A stretch of DNA of 64,000 nucleotides from Aquimarina megaterium XH134 (GTDB lineage Bacteria > Bacteroidota > Bacteroidia > Flavobacteriales > Flavobacteriaceae): NCBI RefSeq assembly GCF_000520975.1, contig NZ_JACB01000016.1:62001-126000 (forward strand), given 5' to 3'. Both the position numbers and the translations under genes were made by a program. Shown here piece after piece: positions 9,745 to 19,210 of this stretch. Every line of letters begins with the position of its first letter. Position 1 is the stretch's first letter. The notes under the pieces were generated by a model. That model searched no databases and was not told where the DNA came from. It saw only the letters and a list, made by a program, of their open reading frames with translations.

Positions 9745-11202
9745 TTATTCTTTTGGAAATCTAACTTTAAAAACAGTGCCTTTTCCTTCTTTTGATGTAA
9801 AGGTAATACTTCCATTATAGGTTTCCACAATATTTTTCACCATTCCTAATCCAAGTCCCATACCGCTGGTTTTGGTTGTGAATTTAGGTTCGAAAACCTT
9901 CTTCGTATTTTCTTCGGTTATCCCAATTCCATTATCAGCGACTGTAATAAGAACTTCTCCATTCTCTGAGAATACATCCACAATAATTTTGGGGATACGA
10001 TCCTCGGGAATTGCCTGTATACCGTTTTTTACTAAATTGGTGACTACTCTTATCAATTGTGTTCTATCAAACTTAGCAATGATTTTTTCTTTTTCTGAAG
10101 GAAAAATAATATAGTCTTCGTTAAAAATATCCAATGCCAGCCCTATAATCTTTACCACATCTAGGGTCTCACTTTTTTGTGCAGGCATCTGTGCAAAATT
10201 AGAAAATGCAGAAGCGATAGAACTCATCGTATCGATCTGCTGGATCAAAGTATCGCTATATTCCTGAACTTTTTGTTGAATTTTAGGATCATTGGGATCA
10301 AATTTACGTTGAAAACTCTGCACTGTTAATCGCATTGGTGTTAAAGGATTTTTAATTTCGTGCGCTACCTGTTTTGCCATTTCTCTCCATGCTGCTTCTC
10401 TCTCGCTTTTGGCAAGCATTGCAGCACTTTGTTCAAGTTCATCGATCATACTATTATAGGCATTTACCAGTGAATAAATTTCTTCACTTGCATCACCAAT
10501 ATCTATTCGTTTATTTCGCTTATCTAATCGGGTCTGGTCTATAGTTTCGGAAATTGTCTTTAAGGATCTCGTAATGTACTTTGACAAAAAATAAGCCAGA
10601 ACAATTGCCACTAAAAGCATTAGTAAATACACCTGCCCCAGACGTTGCAAAAACTCTAACAATTCTCTTGTGATTAAATCATCATCTTCAAGATATGGTA
10701 AATGTAGAATCCCTAAAGGTTTTGATTTAACATCTGTAATATAGGTATAGGATGTTAAAAATCGTTCTCCATTTTTTTCAGATTTTACCAAATACTTCTT
10801 ATTATAAAGCGAAGCCAATGTATCTAAAATAATAGGGTTGATTTGGATATCGGTAGTATCTTTTGCAAATCCACCTTCTGATTTAACCAATAATTTTCCC
10901 GTAAGCCCATAAATATTAATAGGCATAGAATGTTCTTCAGAAATTTGATAAATACGATCTTTTTCTCTAAAAATTAATGCTATATTTTCCTTATTTACAG
11001 GATAAGTTGTCCTTTTTAATACATTATTAATTGTGATCTGAATTCGTTCTTCTTTTCTTTCTAATCGTCCCTGATGATATTCTTCTGCCTCTTCTTTATA
11101 TTGATAGATCGTAACGGCAGCAATCAAAATTGAAGCTAGTAATACCAAGATAGTCATGGAAATAAAAATTCGTGTACGAAGAGAAAGTTTTAGTAGCCTC
11201 AT
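9745..11202 (-). CDS. Membrane sensor histidine kinase (NtrY-like)
   Basis: 485 residues from the ATG at 11202; the longest frame begins 51 bases upstream at TTG and would add an unlikely N-terminus. There are two membrane segments (about residues 12-33 and 190-210) enclosing a periplasmic sensing domain of some 150 residues. A HAMP-like region follows, then the H-box HEIKNPLTPMRL with the phosphorylated His at 281, the N-box NLVKNGIQAI, and the G-boxes ADNGIGI and GMGLGLGMVKNI. The H-box resembles NtrY/nitrogen-type kinases. No response regulator lies beside it, so it is an orphan whose partner is unknown. It is divergent from the ABC ATPase gene at 11306. Confidence 0.88.
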   Translation of the reverse strand: MRLLKLSLRTRIFISMTILVLLASILIAAVTIYQYKEEAEEYHQGRLERKEERIQITINNVLKRTTYPVNKENIALIFREKDRIYQISEEHSMPINIYGLTGKLLVKSEGGFAKDTTDIQINPIILDTLASLYNKKYLVKSEKNGERFLTSYTYITDVKSKPLGILHLPYLEDDDLITRELLEFLQRLGQVYLLMLLVAIVLAYFLSKYITRSLKTISETIDQTRLDKRNKRIDIGDASEEIYSLVNAYNSMIDELEQSAAMLAKSEREAAWREMAKQVAHEIKNPLTPMRLTVQSFQRKFDPNDPKIQQKVQEYSDTLIQQIDTMSSIASAFSNFAQMPAQKSETLDVVKIIGLALDIFNEDYIIFPSEKEKIIAKFDRTQLIRVVTNLVKNGIQAIPEDRIPKIIVDVFSENGEVLITVADNGIGITEENTKKVFEPKFTTKTSGMGLGLGMVKNIVETYNGSITFTSKEGKGTVFKVRFPKE

Positions 11203-11305
11203 AATATATTTTGACAGGTAAAGATAACAAATATCACACCAAAATAGTTGCAAAAAGAAATCTGTGAAAGCGTTGAATTTCCTAAATTTACCTAACGTTT
11301 AAGTT

Positions 11306-12997
11306 ATGGATAATACTACACTGCTTTCTGTACAAAATCTTTGTGTCTCTTTTTTATCTGAAGAAAAAGAAAATCAAGTACTCTACGACATCTCTTTCGA
11401 CATTCATAAAAATGAAATATTAGGAGTTGTAGGTGAATCTGGAAGCGGAAAATCTGTAGCTTCATTAGCCATCCTGGGGCTACTACCTAATAAAATTTCT
11501 AAAATCACTAAAGGGAATATTATCTATGATGGTATCTCTTTATTAAGTTTTAATGAAAAAGAATATAGGGCGATTCGTGGTAATGAGATCGCTATGATTT
11601 TTCAAGAACCTATGAGTTCTTTAAACCCTTCTATGAAATGCGGAAAGCAAGTTGCAGAAATCTTATTTCAGCACACATCACTGTCTAAAGCAGAAATAAA
11701 AACAGAAGTACTTTCTTTATTCGAAAAAGTAAAACTTCCTGAACCTGATCGGGCATACAAATCATATCCTCATCAATTAAGCGGAGGTCAAAAACAACGC
11801 ATCATGATTGCTATGGCTATTGCTTGTAAACCAAAGCTTCTTATTGCAGATGAACCTACAACGGCACTTGATGTAACAGTACAAAAAGAAATTATCGGCT
11901 TATTAAAAAGCCTGCAGGAAGAATATAAAATGAGTATTTTATTTATTTCTCATGATCTCTCACTAGTTTCAGAAGTTGCAGATCATGTTTTGGTTATGTA
12001 TCAAGGAAAGATGATAGAATACGGAACAACCGATACTATTTTTCACACTCCTCAAAAAGAATACACCAAAGCATTAATTAATGCAAGGCCCCCAATGAAT
12101 GTTAGATATCAAAAACTACCAACTATTGCGGATTTTTTTGAGGATACAGATCAAAAAAAGGAAATCATTACTAAAGAACAGCGACAACAGCATCATCAAA
12201 ACTTGTATAGTCAACCACCCCTACTAGAAGTTATAAATGTAGAAAAAAGTTATTTTTCTAAGGTTGGTTTATTTGGAAAAGCAGAATTTAAAGCTGTAGA
12301 TGATGTGAGTTTTAAGCTCTATGAAGGTGAGACTTTGGGACTCGTAGGAGAATCTGGTTGTGGTAAATCCACTTTAGGAAATACCATTTTACAATTAGAT
12401 AAAGCCAATAGAGGTCAGGTTATATACAAAGGGCAAGATATCACACAATTATCATCTTCTGAGATACGAAGTCTTCGAAAAGAAATTCAGTTAATATTTC
12501 AAGATCCTTTTGCATCGCTCAATCCAAGATTAACTGTTGGAAAAGCAATTATGGAACCTATGCAGGCACATAATTTATACGACAATGACAAAGAACGAAA
12601 GCAAAAAGTAATAGAATTGCTAGAACGAGTAAGCTTAACCGAGGAACATTTTAATCGTTACCCGCATGAGTTTAGTGGTGGACAACGACAACGCATCGGT
12701 ATTGCACGTACAATAGCTTTACAGCCAAAACTTATTATCTGCGATGAGTCTGTAAGCGCGTTAGATATCTCTGTACAAGCACAAGTACTTAACTTACTAA
12801 ATGAATTAAAAAGTAATTTTGGTTTTACCTACATCTTCATATCACATGATCTGGCTGTAGTAAAATATATGTCTGATCAGTTATTGGTCATGAATAAAGG
12901 TAAAATAGAGGAACAAGGAGATGCAGATTTGATTTATGAAAGCCCAAAAAGAGACTATACCAAAAAACTAATACATGCGATCCCGCAGGGAAAATAA
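11306..12997 (+). CDS. Peptide-type ABC transporter ATPase with two fused NBDs
   Basis: 563 residues with two complete ATP-binding domains. Domain 1 has Walker A GESGSGKS, signature LSGGQKQR and Walker B LLIADEPTTALD. Domain 2 has GESGCGKST, FSGGQRQR and IICDESVSALD. Each is followed by the short C-terminal extension typical of the oligopeptide/dipeptide importer ATPases (DppD/DppF or YejF type). No permease or binding protein is adjacent, so the membrane partners are encoded elsewhere. It is a single gene followed by a long non-coding stretch. Confidence 0.9.
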   Translation: MDNTTLLSVQNLCVSFLSEEKENQVLYDISFDIHKNEILGVVGESGSGKSVASLAILGLLPNKISKITKGNIIYDGISLLSFNEKEYRAIRGNEIAMIFQEPMSSLNPSMKCGKQVAEILFQHTSLSKAEIKTEVLSLFEKVKLPEPDRAYKSYPHQLSGGQKQRIMIAMAIACKPKLLIADEPTTALDVTVQKEIIGLLKSLQEEYKMSILFISHDLSLVSEVADHVLVMYQGKMIEYGTTDTIFHTPQKEYTKALINARPPMNVRYQKLPTIADFFEDTDQKKEIITKEQRQQHHQNLYSQPPLLEVINVEKSYFSKVGLFGKAEFKAVDDVSFKLYEGETLGLVGESGCGKSTLGNTILQLDKANRGQVIYKGQDITQLSSSEIRSLRKEIQLIFQDPFASLNPRLTVGKAIMEPMQAHNLYDNDKERKQKVIELLERVSLTEEHFNRYPHEFSGGQRQRIGIARTIALQPKLIICDESVSALDISVQAQVLNLLNELKSNFGFTYIFISHDLAVVKYMSDQLLVMNKGKIEEQGDADLIYESPKRDYTKKLIHAIPQGK

Positions 12998-13046
12998 GGC
13001 GTGAGTCCCCACAATTATTCAAGAAACGAAACGCCGTATATAAAAA

Positions 13047-13079
13047 AAACCTGTTAAACTTATACAGGCTAACAGGTTT
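13047..13079. terminator. Hairpin with 10-base perfect stem
   Basis: Arms AAACCTGTTA and TAACAGGTTT with a 13-base loop. A T-run (eight T) follows on the minus strand, but not on the plus strand. It lies just after the ABC ATPase gene and may end read-through transcripts from the scoB side. Confidence 0.6.
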
Positions 13080-13271
13080 CATTCATCGCGACTTGGGGAG
13101 GTTGCGATTAATTAACAACAAAAAATCACATCAACAAAAATACTTTTTTCGCCACATAAACACAGTTTGAAATCAATTCCATTGTAGGTTTGATCGATTT
13201 CTGTAGACGATTTATACGTTTTTTCATAATAGGGGAAACTTGTGTGGGTTAATAATTTTTTTAATCCTTAT

Positions 13272-13304
13272 AAAAAATAATGTTTATAGGGGGCATTATT
13301 TTTT
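13272..13304. terminator. Bidirectional terminator-like hairpin
   Basis: Arms AAAAAATAATG and CATTATTTTTT, eleven bases and perfect, with a G-rich 11-base loop. The arms supply a U-tract in both directions. It lies between convergent genes (ABC ATPase and scoB). Confidence 0.6.
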
Positions 13305-13582
13305 ATCGGGACACTAATATGCAAAATATTTTCAACAATAACGTTTAAATACACAAAAAAATCGATAAAATACACTAAATTTTAACATTTAAATGCGTAT
13401 TGTTAGTTTTTAAGGCTTAAAGCAAAGGTTTAAGGGTATACGAATCCACTTGAAAGTGTAGTATTTTTCTTTCAAAAACAAGATAATAGGATCCTGTTAT
13501 ACTTAAACGACTCTTTTATTAATTTATTATTCGTAGAGACTTAATTATTATTCGTTACCATATTCCTAGAATTAGATTTAAA

Positions 13583-14239
13583 TCAATCTAATATCATTTC
13601 AGGAATATCCCCTTCAATTATGAGGTTTCCTTCTGTGGCATTCTTAATTTCTTCTACAGATACTCCAGGGGCTCTTTCTAAAAGTTTAAAACCTTTATCG
13701 GTGATTTCTAGAAAAGCCAGGTTTGTAACTATTTTTTTTACACAACTAACTCCTGTAAGCGGAAGTGAACATTTTTTTAGCAATTTAGACGCCCCTGCTT
13801 TATTGGTATGCATCATGGCCACAATAATATTCTCTGCACTTGCTACTAGATCCATTGCTCCTCCCATTCCTTTTACCATTTTACCTGGGATCTTCCAGTT
13901 TGCTATATCTCCTTCTTCAGAAACTTCCATCGCTCCTAAAATTGTTAAATCAACGTGTTGTCCTCGAATCATCCCAAAACTCATTGCAGAATCAAAAAAT
14001 GATGCTCCCGGCATTGTGGTAATAGTTTGTTTTCCTGCATTTATAATATCGGCATCTTCTTCTCCTTCAAAAGGAAAAGGTCCCATTCCTAGGACTCCGT
14101 TTTCACTTTGAAACTCTACTTCTATACCTTGAGGGATATAATTGGCAACCAATGTAGGTATACCTATTCCCAGGTTTACAAAATATCCGTCCTGTAGTTC
14201 TTTAGCAATACGCTTCGCAATTCCGTTTTTATCTAACAT
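13583..14239 (-). CDS. scoB: 3-oxoacid (succinyl-CoA) CoA-transferase, subunit B
   Basis: 218 residues. The catalytic glutamate motif SENG is at residues 45-48 (E46) within VEFQSENGVLGMGP, and the LGIGIPTLV opening is typical of subunit B. With subunit A it transfers CoA between succinyl-CoA and acetoacetate in ketone-body and butanoate metabolism. Unusually, subunit A lies 1.2 kb upstream with two unrelated genes between. All four genes are on the minus strand, and the zinc-ribbon gene ends two bases before this start. Confidence 0.93.
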   Translation of the reverse strand: MLDKNGIAKRIAKELQDGYFVNLGIGIPTLVANYIPQGIEVEFQSENGVLGMGPFPFEGEEDADIINAGKQTITTMPGASFFDSAMSFGMIRGQHVDLTILGAMEVSEEGDIANWKIPGKMVKGMGGAMDLVASAENIIVAMMHTNKAGASKLLKKCSLPLTGVSCVKKIVTNLAFLEITDKGFKLLERAPGVSVEEIKNATEGNLIIEGDIPEMILD

Positions 14240-14241
14240 AA

Positions 14242-14580
14242 TTATTTTCTTCTAATCTTATATGAATTAAAATGATTGGTTGACTTACTTTCCTGAATCC
14301 ATATTAATAATGGTATAGAGATCACAGCCAAGGCCATAAGACCATAAAAACTTAAAAGAACAATAGCTACTACTCCACTTATTATAAGTGCAAAGAGTAT
14401 TTTTCTATTATCAACAACCGCATCTATTCTATTAATATGTTTTTTATCTTCTTTATTACAATACTTGCATGTAACCTGTACTTCATCACCAATTTTCATT
14501 TGTAATTCACCTCTGGTTGCTGTTACTGGTTTAAATTTATTTTGAATCTTACATTGAGAGCATGTAAATTCTAATTTCAT
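14242..14580 (-). CDS. Zinc-ribbon membrane protein, function unknown
   Basis: 112 residues. Four cysteines in two CxxC pairs (FTCSQC at 5-10 and VTCKYC at 36-41) form a probable zinc ribbon. Two adjacent hydrophobic segments follow at about residues 60-98, then a basic tail. The ribbon would face the cytoplasm. The gene sits between the peroxiredoxin and scoB genes, two bases before scoB, so co-expression with scoB is likely. I do not recognise a named family. Confidence 0.75.
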   Translation of the reverse strand: MKLEFTCSQCKIQNKFKPVTATRGELQMKIGDEVQVTCKYCNKEDKKHINRIDAVVDNRKILFALIISGVVAIVLLSFYGLMALAVISIPLLIWIQESKSTNHFNSYKIRRK

Positions 14581-14679
14581 CTGTTTATATATTTATTGTT
14601 TTTTAATGGTCAGATGGAATCGCCATAGAATCATTTCGGTTGGGTATCAACCTAATTGTTATGGCTTATTTCATACTTA

Positions 14680-15321
14680 CTAATTTAAATTGGGCTGAGG
14701 CGTCATCCTTAAATAAGGTTTTATCTCTTTATGCCCTTTGGGGAATAATTCAGCTATTTCTTCATTAAGTACAGAGGGCACAATAACGCAATCTTCTCCA
14801 GGGTTCCAATTTGCTGGTGTAGCTACTTTATGATATGCCGTTAACTGAAGCGAATCAATAACGCGTAATAACTCATCAAAATTTCTTCCGGTAGAAGCTG
14901 GATATGTTATTGTAAGTTTGATCTTTTTATCTGGTGCTATCACAAAAACAGAACGTACTGTTAGTTGACTATCTGCATTAGGATGAATCATATCATATAA
15001 TTCTGATACTTTTCTATCCTCATCGGCGATGATAGGAAAATTAACTGTTGTGTCTTGTGTTTCATTAATATCTTTAATCCACCCATGATGAGATTCTAAG
15101 CCATCTACACTCAATGCAGCAACTTTTACATTGCGTTTATTAAATTCATTTGTGTATTTTGATACTGTCCCTAATTCTGTAGTACAAACAGGAGTATAAT
15201 CCGCCGGATGCGAAAATAGAATTCCCCAGTCTTCTCCCAACCAATTATGAAAATCTATTTCTCCTTCTGTAGTTTGCGCAATGAAGTTTGGTGCTTCATC
15301 TCCTAATCGTAATGCAGCCAT
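14680..15321 (-). CDS. Peroxiredoxin, 1-Cys Prx6 type
   Basis: 213 residues. The peroxidatic cysteine is C46 in the motif DYTPVCTTE, preceded by LFSHPADYTP. The length and the long C-terminal domain (NWNPGEDCVIVPSV) fit the Prx6/1-Cys class rather than AhpC. It reduces hydrogen peroxide and organic hydroperoxides in the cytoplasm. It lies between scoA and the zinc-ribbon gene on the same strand, with about 100 bases on each side. Confidence 0.93.
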   Translation of the reverse strand: MAALRLGDEAPNFIAQTTEGEIDFHNWLGEDWGILFSHPADYTPVCTTELGTVSKYTNEFNKRNVKVAALSVDGLESHHGWIKDINETQDTTVNFPIIADEDRKVSELYDMIHPNADSQLTVRSVFVIAPDKKIKLTITYPASTGRNFDELLRVIDSLQLTAYHKVATPANWNPGEDCVIVPSVLNEEIAELFPKGHKEIKPYLRMTPQPNLN

Positions 15322-15424
15322 GATTTGTGTGTGTTTAAGGTTTTAAAAACAAATACTATTATTTTGAAGTGGTTACTCTTTTTTCAATAGACGATAAAAA
15401 TAATTTTACATCTATCAAAAAAGA

Positions 15425-16132
15425 TTAAACTTCTTCTTTTTTACGAACGGTACGTTGCTCGATTCTTTTTTCATAATCTTGTCCTTGAAAAATTCGTTGA
15501 ACGAATATACCTGGAATATGTATATGGTCTGGATTTAAGGTTCCTGCTGGAACTAATTCTTCTACCTCGGCCACTGTTATTTTTGCAGCACCGCACATAC
15601 AAGGATTAAAGTTTCTTGCCGTTCCTTTAAAGATCAAATTCCCAGCTTCATCGCCTTTCCAGGCTTTTACAAATGCAAAATCGGCTTTAAATGCGTGTTC
15701 TAACACATACATTTTGCCATTAAACTCTCGAGTTTCTTTTCCTTCGGCTACTTCGGTGCCGTAACCTGCTGGGGTATAAATTGCAGGAAAACCTCCCTGA
15801 GCTGCACGACATCTTTCTGCCAACGTTCCTTGTGGGATAAGTTCTACATCCAATTCGCCACTAAGCATCTGACGCTCGAATTCATCATTTTCTCCTACAT
15901 AAGAAGAGATCATTTTTTTGATTTGTTTCTTTTGAAGTAGAAGCCCCAATCCAAAATCATCAACCCCTGCATTATTGGATATACAGGTAAGACCTTTGAC
16001 ATTTGATTTTACAAGCTCTGTAATAGTATTTTCAGGAATACCGCATAGGCCAAACCCTCCAAGCATAAAGGTCATATCATCTTTGATACCAACCAAAGCT
16101 TCGGTAACATTGGATACCGTTTTACGAATCAT
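15425..16132 (-). CDS. scoA: 3-oxoacid (succinyl-CoA) CoA-transferase, subunit A
   Basis: 235 residues. The subunit A signature [13 protein letters not shown] is near residue 26, and further conserved blocks are [17 protein letters not shown] and [12 protein letters not shown]. It pairs with ScoB (13583-14239), which carries the catalytic Glu. The two subunits are normally adjacent or fused; here they are separated by a peroxiredoxin and a zinc-ribbon protein. Confidence 0.93.
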   Translation of the reverse strand: MIRKTVSNVTEALVGIKDDMTFMLGGFGLCGIPENTITELVKSNVKGLTCISNNAGVDDFGLGLLLQKKQIKKMISSYVGENDEFERQMLSGELDVELIPQGTLAERCRAAQGGFPAIYTPAGYGTEVAEGKETREFNGKMYVLEHAFKADFAFVKAWKGDEAGNLIFKGTARNFNPCMCGAAKITVAEVEELVPAGTLNPDHIHIPGIFVQRIFQGQDYEKRIEQRTVRKKEEV

Positions 16133-16234
16133 AGTGTTCTAATTTTAGCAGACTAAAAGTACTAAAAAAAACAGTATCTCATCTTTTGAAATTAGATAGT
16201 TTTAAGATTTTTTTAATTAACAGACAAAGCTCTT

Positions 16235-18565
16235 TTAAAGACTAAATTCTTCTATGTTCTCGCCTTGTACATTATTCCTCTTAAAAGCTTTACAATCTAC
16301 TTCGATAGTTAAGTTTTCTGGTTTAGGAAAAGCTTTTGTAGAAATTTTTAATGTTTTATCTCCATAGCATTTTTTCATGAATAACGCCCAGACCGGCAAT
16401 GCCATTGTAGCTCCCTGCCCAAAGGTAGTTGTTCTAAAATGTGTAGCTCTATCATCTCCTCCGACCCAAACTCCTGTACAAAGGTTAGGAACAATGCCCA
16501 TAAACCAACCATCACTTTGATTTTGTGTTGTTCCTGTTTTACCCGCTATAGGGTTTGTAAATTTATATGGGTGACCAGTAACTACATTTTTTATATCATA
16601 TCTAGATGAAGGTCCTGTACGTAAGCGTACTCCAGAACCAGATTGAGTAACACCCTCCATTAGATTAATGGTAACATAGGCCGCTTCTTTACTAATCACA
16701 TCACGTGTTTCGGGAACAAATTGATATAAAACAGTTCCATTTTTATCTTCAATACTAGTAATGGTTACCGGTTTGGTATATATCCCCTGATTAGCAAATG
16801 TACTATACGCTCCTACCATTTCTGACAATTTCAAATCTACAGATCCTAATGCTATAGAAGCTACTTCAAGAATATCTGATTCTACTCCCATTTTCTTTGC
16901 AAGACGAACAATAGGCTCTGGCCCGATTCTATCCATTAAACGTGCAGAAACAGTATTCACCGATTTGGCTAACGCTTCTTTAAGACTCATATACCCTGTA
17001 TAGTCGGCATCACTATTTTTTGGTGTCCATCCCTTATCAATGACACCATGAGAACCTGGAGGAATTGTTATTTGCGATTTTGGTATGGTATCACAAGGCG
17101 AAAGTTTAAGTTGATCGATTGCAGTTGCATACACAAAAGGTTTAAACGTAGATCCTACTTGTCGTGCTCCTTGATATACATGATCATATTGAAAATGCTT
17201 ATAATTAACTCCTCCGACCCAAGCTTTGACATGCCCTGTTTGTGGTTCCATAGACATTAGTCCCGAGCGTAAAAACTTTTTATAATATAAGATAGAATCT
17301 TTAGGAGTCATTATTGTATCTATTGCTCCTTTCCAACTAAATATGCTCATCTCTGCCTTTTCATCAAAAGATTTTCTTATTTCTTTTTCACTTTTGCCCT
17401 GACTAAGCATCTTTTTCCATCTGGCAGACGATTTAATACTTCGATTCAGTATTCTTTCTACTTCAACTTCTGTTAAATCTCTAAAAGGGGTGGTTTTATT
17501 ATCCTTTTCTTGTTTATCAAATTCTTTCTGAAGATTCGCCATATGTTCTTGCACCGCTTCCTCGGCATATTTTTGCATACGAGAATCTATAGTTACATTA
17601 ATTCGTAATCCGTCTCTATAGATATCAAAATATTCGGGATCGCCCTCAGCATTTTCCCCTTTAGGGTTCTCTTTTACCCATTTTGACATCCAACTTCTTA
17701 CATATTCTCTAAAGTAAGTTGCAGTCCCATCATTATGGCCTTCTGGAGAGTAATCCAGTTTAAGTGGTAACTGTTTTAAACTATCTCTTTGTTTTTCTGT
17801 AATGTACTCATATTTCTCCATCTGATTTAGAACCACATCTCTTCTTGTTTTTACCATTTCTGGTCTACGAAGCGGATTATATAGTGATGAATTTTTTAAC
17901 ATCCCTACCAATACAGCTGCTTCTTCTACATTAAGGTCTTTAGGGTTTTTTCCGAAATAAATTCTCGATGCAGAACTTATCCCAATTGCCTGATTAAGAA
18001 AATCATATTTATTAAGATACATCGTTACAATTTCTTTCTTGGTATATTGTCTTTCTAAACGAGTTGCAATTACCCATTCCTGTATTTTTTGCAAATATCG
18101 CTCGATCTTATTCTTTGATCCTCCAGTAAATAATTGCTTTGCCAGCTGTTGTGATATTGTACTTGCTCCACCCTTGGTTCCTAAAAAAACAAATGCTCTT
18201 AATGTTCCTCTGGCATCTATTCCGGAGTGATCATAATATCTTGCATCTTCTGTTGCCACCAAGGCATCAACCAAATGTTGTGGTAGATCTTCATAATTTA
18301 CAGGAGTACGGTTTTCTTTAAAAAAGGTTCCTATTTGCACCCCATCTGAAGAGATAATCTGGGTTGCCAAGTCATTCTGTGGATTTTCTAATTCTTCAAA
18401 TTTAGGCATTTCTCCATAAACTCCCCAACTAGCCAGGAGAAAGAGTAAGGCTATTAAAAACAATCCTGATCCAAATAGTATCCAAAATGCTTTTATGTAT
18501 TTTATGGTATTACTCGCAGGAGTTTTTGCTCTTTTTTTTGTTGATTTGGGTTTTGCCTTTGCCAT
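16235..18565 (-). CDS. Class A penicillin-binding protein (PBP1A type)
   Basis: 776 residues. A basic cytoplasmic tail and one membrane segment (about 24-47) are followed by a GT51 glycosyltransferase domain, with catalytic E106 in ATEDARYYDH and GGASTISQQLAKQ. The transpeptidase domain has all three motifs: S472 in STFK (472-475), SVN at 535-537 and KTG at 676-678. The enzyme polymerises and cross-links peptidoglycan at the outer face of the inner membrane. It lies downstream of gldH on the same strand after 153 bases. Confidence 0.95.
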   Translation of the reverse strand: MAKAKPKSTKKRAKTPASNTIKYIKAFWILFGSGLFLIALLFLLASWGVYGEMPKFEELENPQNDLATQIISSDGVQIGTFFKENRTPVNYEDLPQHLVDALVATEDARYYDHSGIDARGTLRAFVFLGTKGGASTISQQLAKQLFTGGSKNKIERYLQKIQEWVIATRLERQYTKKEIVTMYLNKYDFLNQAIGISSASRIYFGKNPKDLNVEEAAVLVGMLKNSSLYNPLRRPEMVKTRRDVVLNQMEKYEYITEKQRDSLKQLPLKLDYSPEGHNDGTATYFREYVRSWMSKWVKENPKGENAEGDPEYFDIYRDGLRINVTIDSRMQKYAEEAVQEHMANLQKEFDKQEKDNKTTPFRDLTEVEVERILNRSIKSSARWKKMLSQGKSEKEIRKSFDEKAEMSIFSWKGAIDTIMTPKDSILYYKKFLRSGLMSMEPQTGHVKAWVGGVNYKHFQYDHVYQGARQVGSTFKPFVYATAIDQLKLSPCDTIPKSQITIPPGSHGVIDKGWTPKNSDADYTGYMSLKEALAKSVNTVSARLMDRIGPEPIVRLAKKMGVESDILEVASIALGSVDLKLSEMVGAYSTFANQGIYTKPVTITSIEDKNGTVLYQFVPETRDVISKEAAYVTINLMEGVTQSGSGVRLRTGPSSRYDIKNVVTGHPYKFTNPIAGKTGTTQNQSDGWFMGIVPNLCTGVWVGGDDRATHFRTTTFGQGATMALPVWALFMKKCYGDKTLKISTKAFPKPENLTIEVDCKAFKRNNVQGENIEEFSL

Positions 18566-18691
18566 ATCTCAGCTATTTAAATCTATTTTTTAAAAGATCA
18601 GAAGAGGTTTTTTCCCTTTTTGTTGATGTCCTCCTTATCTGGTCTTTCTCTAAAAGTATTTTAACGATATTTTTTTGTCTATCTACGATAG

Positions 18692-18708
18692 AAGATAGAT
18701 TCTATCTT
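18692..18708. promoter_or_regulatory. Short perfect palindrome between gldH and the PBP gene
   Basis: AAGATAGA and TCTATCTT around a single T. It lies about 125 bases before the PBP1A start and 10 bases after gldH. It could be an operator for the PBP gene or part of a gldH terminator; no long T-run follows immediately. Confidence 0.3.
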
Positions 18709-18718
18709 TTATAATTTA

Positions 18719-19210
18719 TTAAGGATTTTGAGCATTTTCTATTCTAAATCCTATATCTGTAATCCCTTCTAATGACGATATCCCATTTACATCACCATTC
18801 TTTCTCATGGCATGCTCTATAGTTATCTTATAATTTCCTTTTTCTTTAAAACTTACATTTTCTTTATACCACAATTTATTTTCTTTAAGATCAGAAAAAC
18901 CTGTTCCTAGCCATTTCCCATCAGGAGCTGCAAGACGATACTCTAATGTATCGGTGAGTATTTTACCATTTGGAAATTTCATTTCACTAATTAAAAACAA
19001 ATTGCTGTATTTATATTCATTATTGTTACGAATATTTATAAATAAATTATAGGATTGTGTTGTGTCGAGTTCTGGAAGTGTAAAACTCACTTTCTCATCC
19101 ATTTCCCATGCATTAGCTACTGTATGATAAGTATCGAAAACCTGTTTATCATCGCAGGAGATCATACCAATTACAATACATACTATTAAAAAAAACCTAA
19201 GTTTTATCAT
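18719..19210 (-). CDS. gldH: Gliding motility lipoprotein GldH
   Basis: 163 residues from the ATG at 19210; the open frame extends further but that part only overlaps ricT. An SPII signal ends in GMISC followed by DDK. The body (YHTVANAWEMDEKVSFTLP, then YNLFINIRNNNEYKYSNLFL) is the GldH family. GldH is required for gliding in Flavobacterium and belongs to the set tied to the type IX secretion and gliding machinery. The start overlaps the ricT 3' end by 14 bases, the usual flavobacterial arrangement. Confidence 0.92.
   Translation of the reverse strand: MIKLRFFLIVCIVIGMISCDDKQVFDTYHTVANAWEMDEKVSFTLPELDTTQSYNLFINIRNNNEYKYSNLFLISEMKFPNGKILTDTLEYRLAAPDGKWLGTGFSDLKENKLWYKENVSFKEKGNYKITIEHAMRKNGDVNGISSLEGITDIGFRIENAQNP

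Larger units (their letters stand above)
12998..13582. other. 585-base intergenic region between convergent genes
   Basis: No convincing gene. It holds two hairpins (13047-13079 and 13272-13304), a 16-base element at 13360-13375 that recurs at 39416-39431, and a weak dyad around GGATCC near 13491. A 33-codon reading frame on the minus strand (13126-13227) has no ribosome-site-like sequence and is not called. Confidence 0.5.

Noticed and set aside
11306..12997. Frame fusion artefact of two ABC ATPase genes
   Set aside because: Two-NBD single-chain ATPases of this peptide-transporter group are common and the linker reads through cleanly.
13126..13227. 33-codon minus-strand frame beginning MKKRINRLQ
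   Set aside because: No purine-rich ribosome site and no conservation evidence; its length is expected by chance in a 585-base gap.
13620..14111. 163-codon plus-strand reading frame
   Set aside because: It is antisense to scoB, whose motifs (SENG, LGIGIP) are unmistakable; the frame is a by-product of scoB codon usage.
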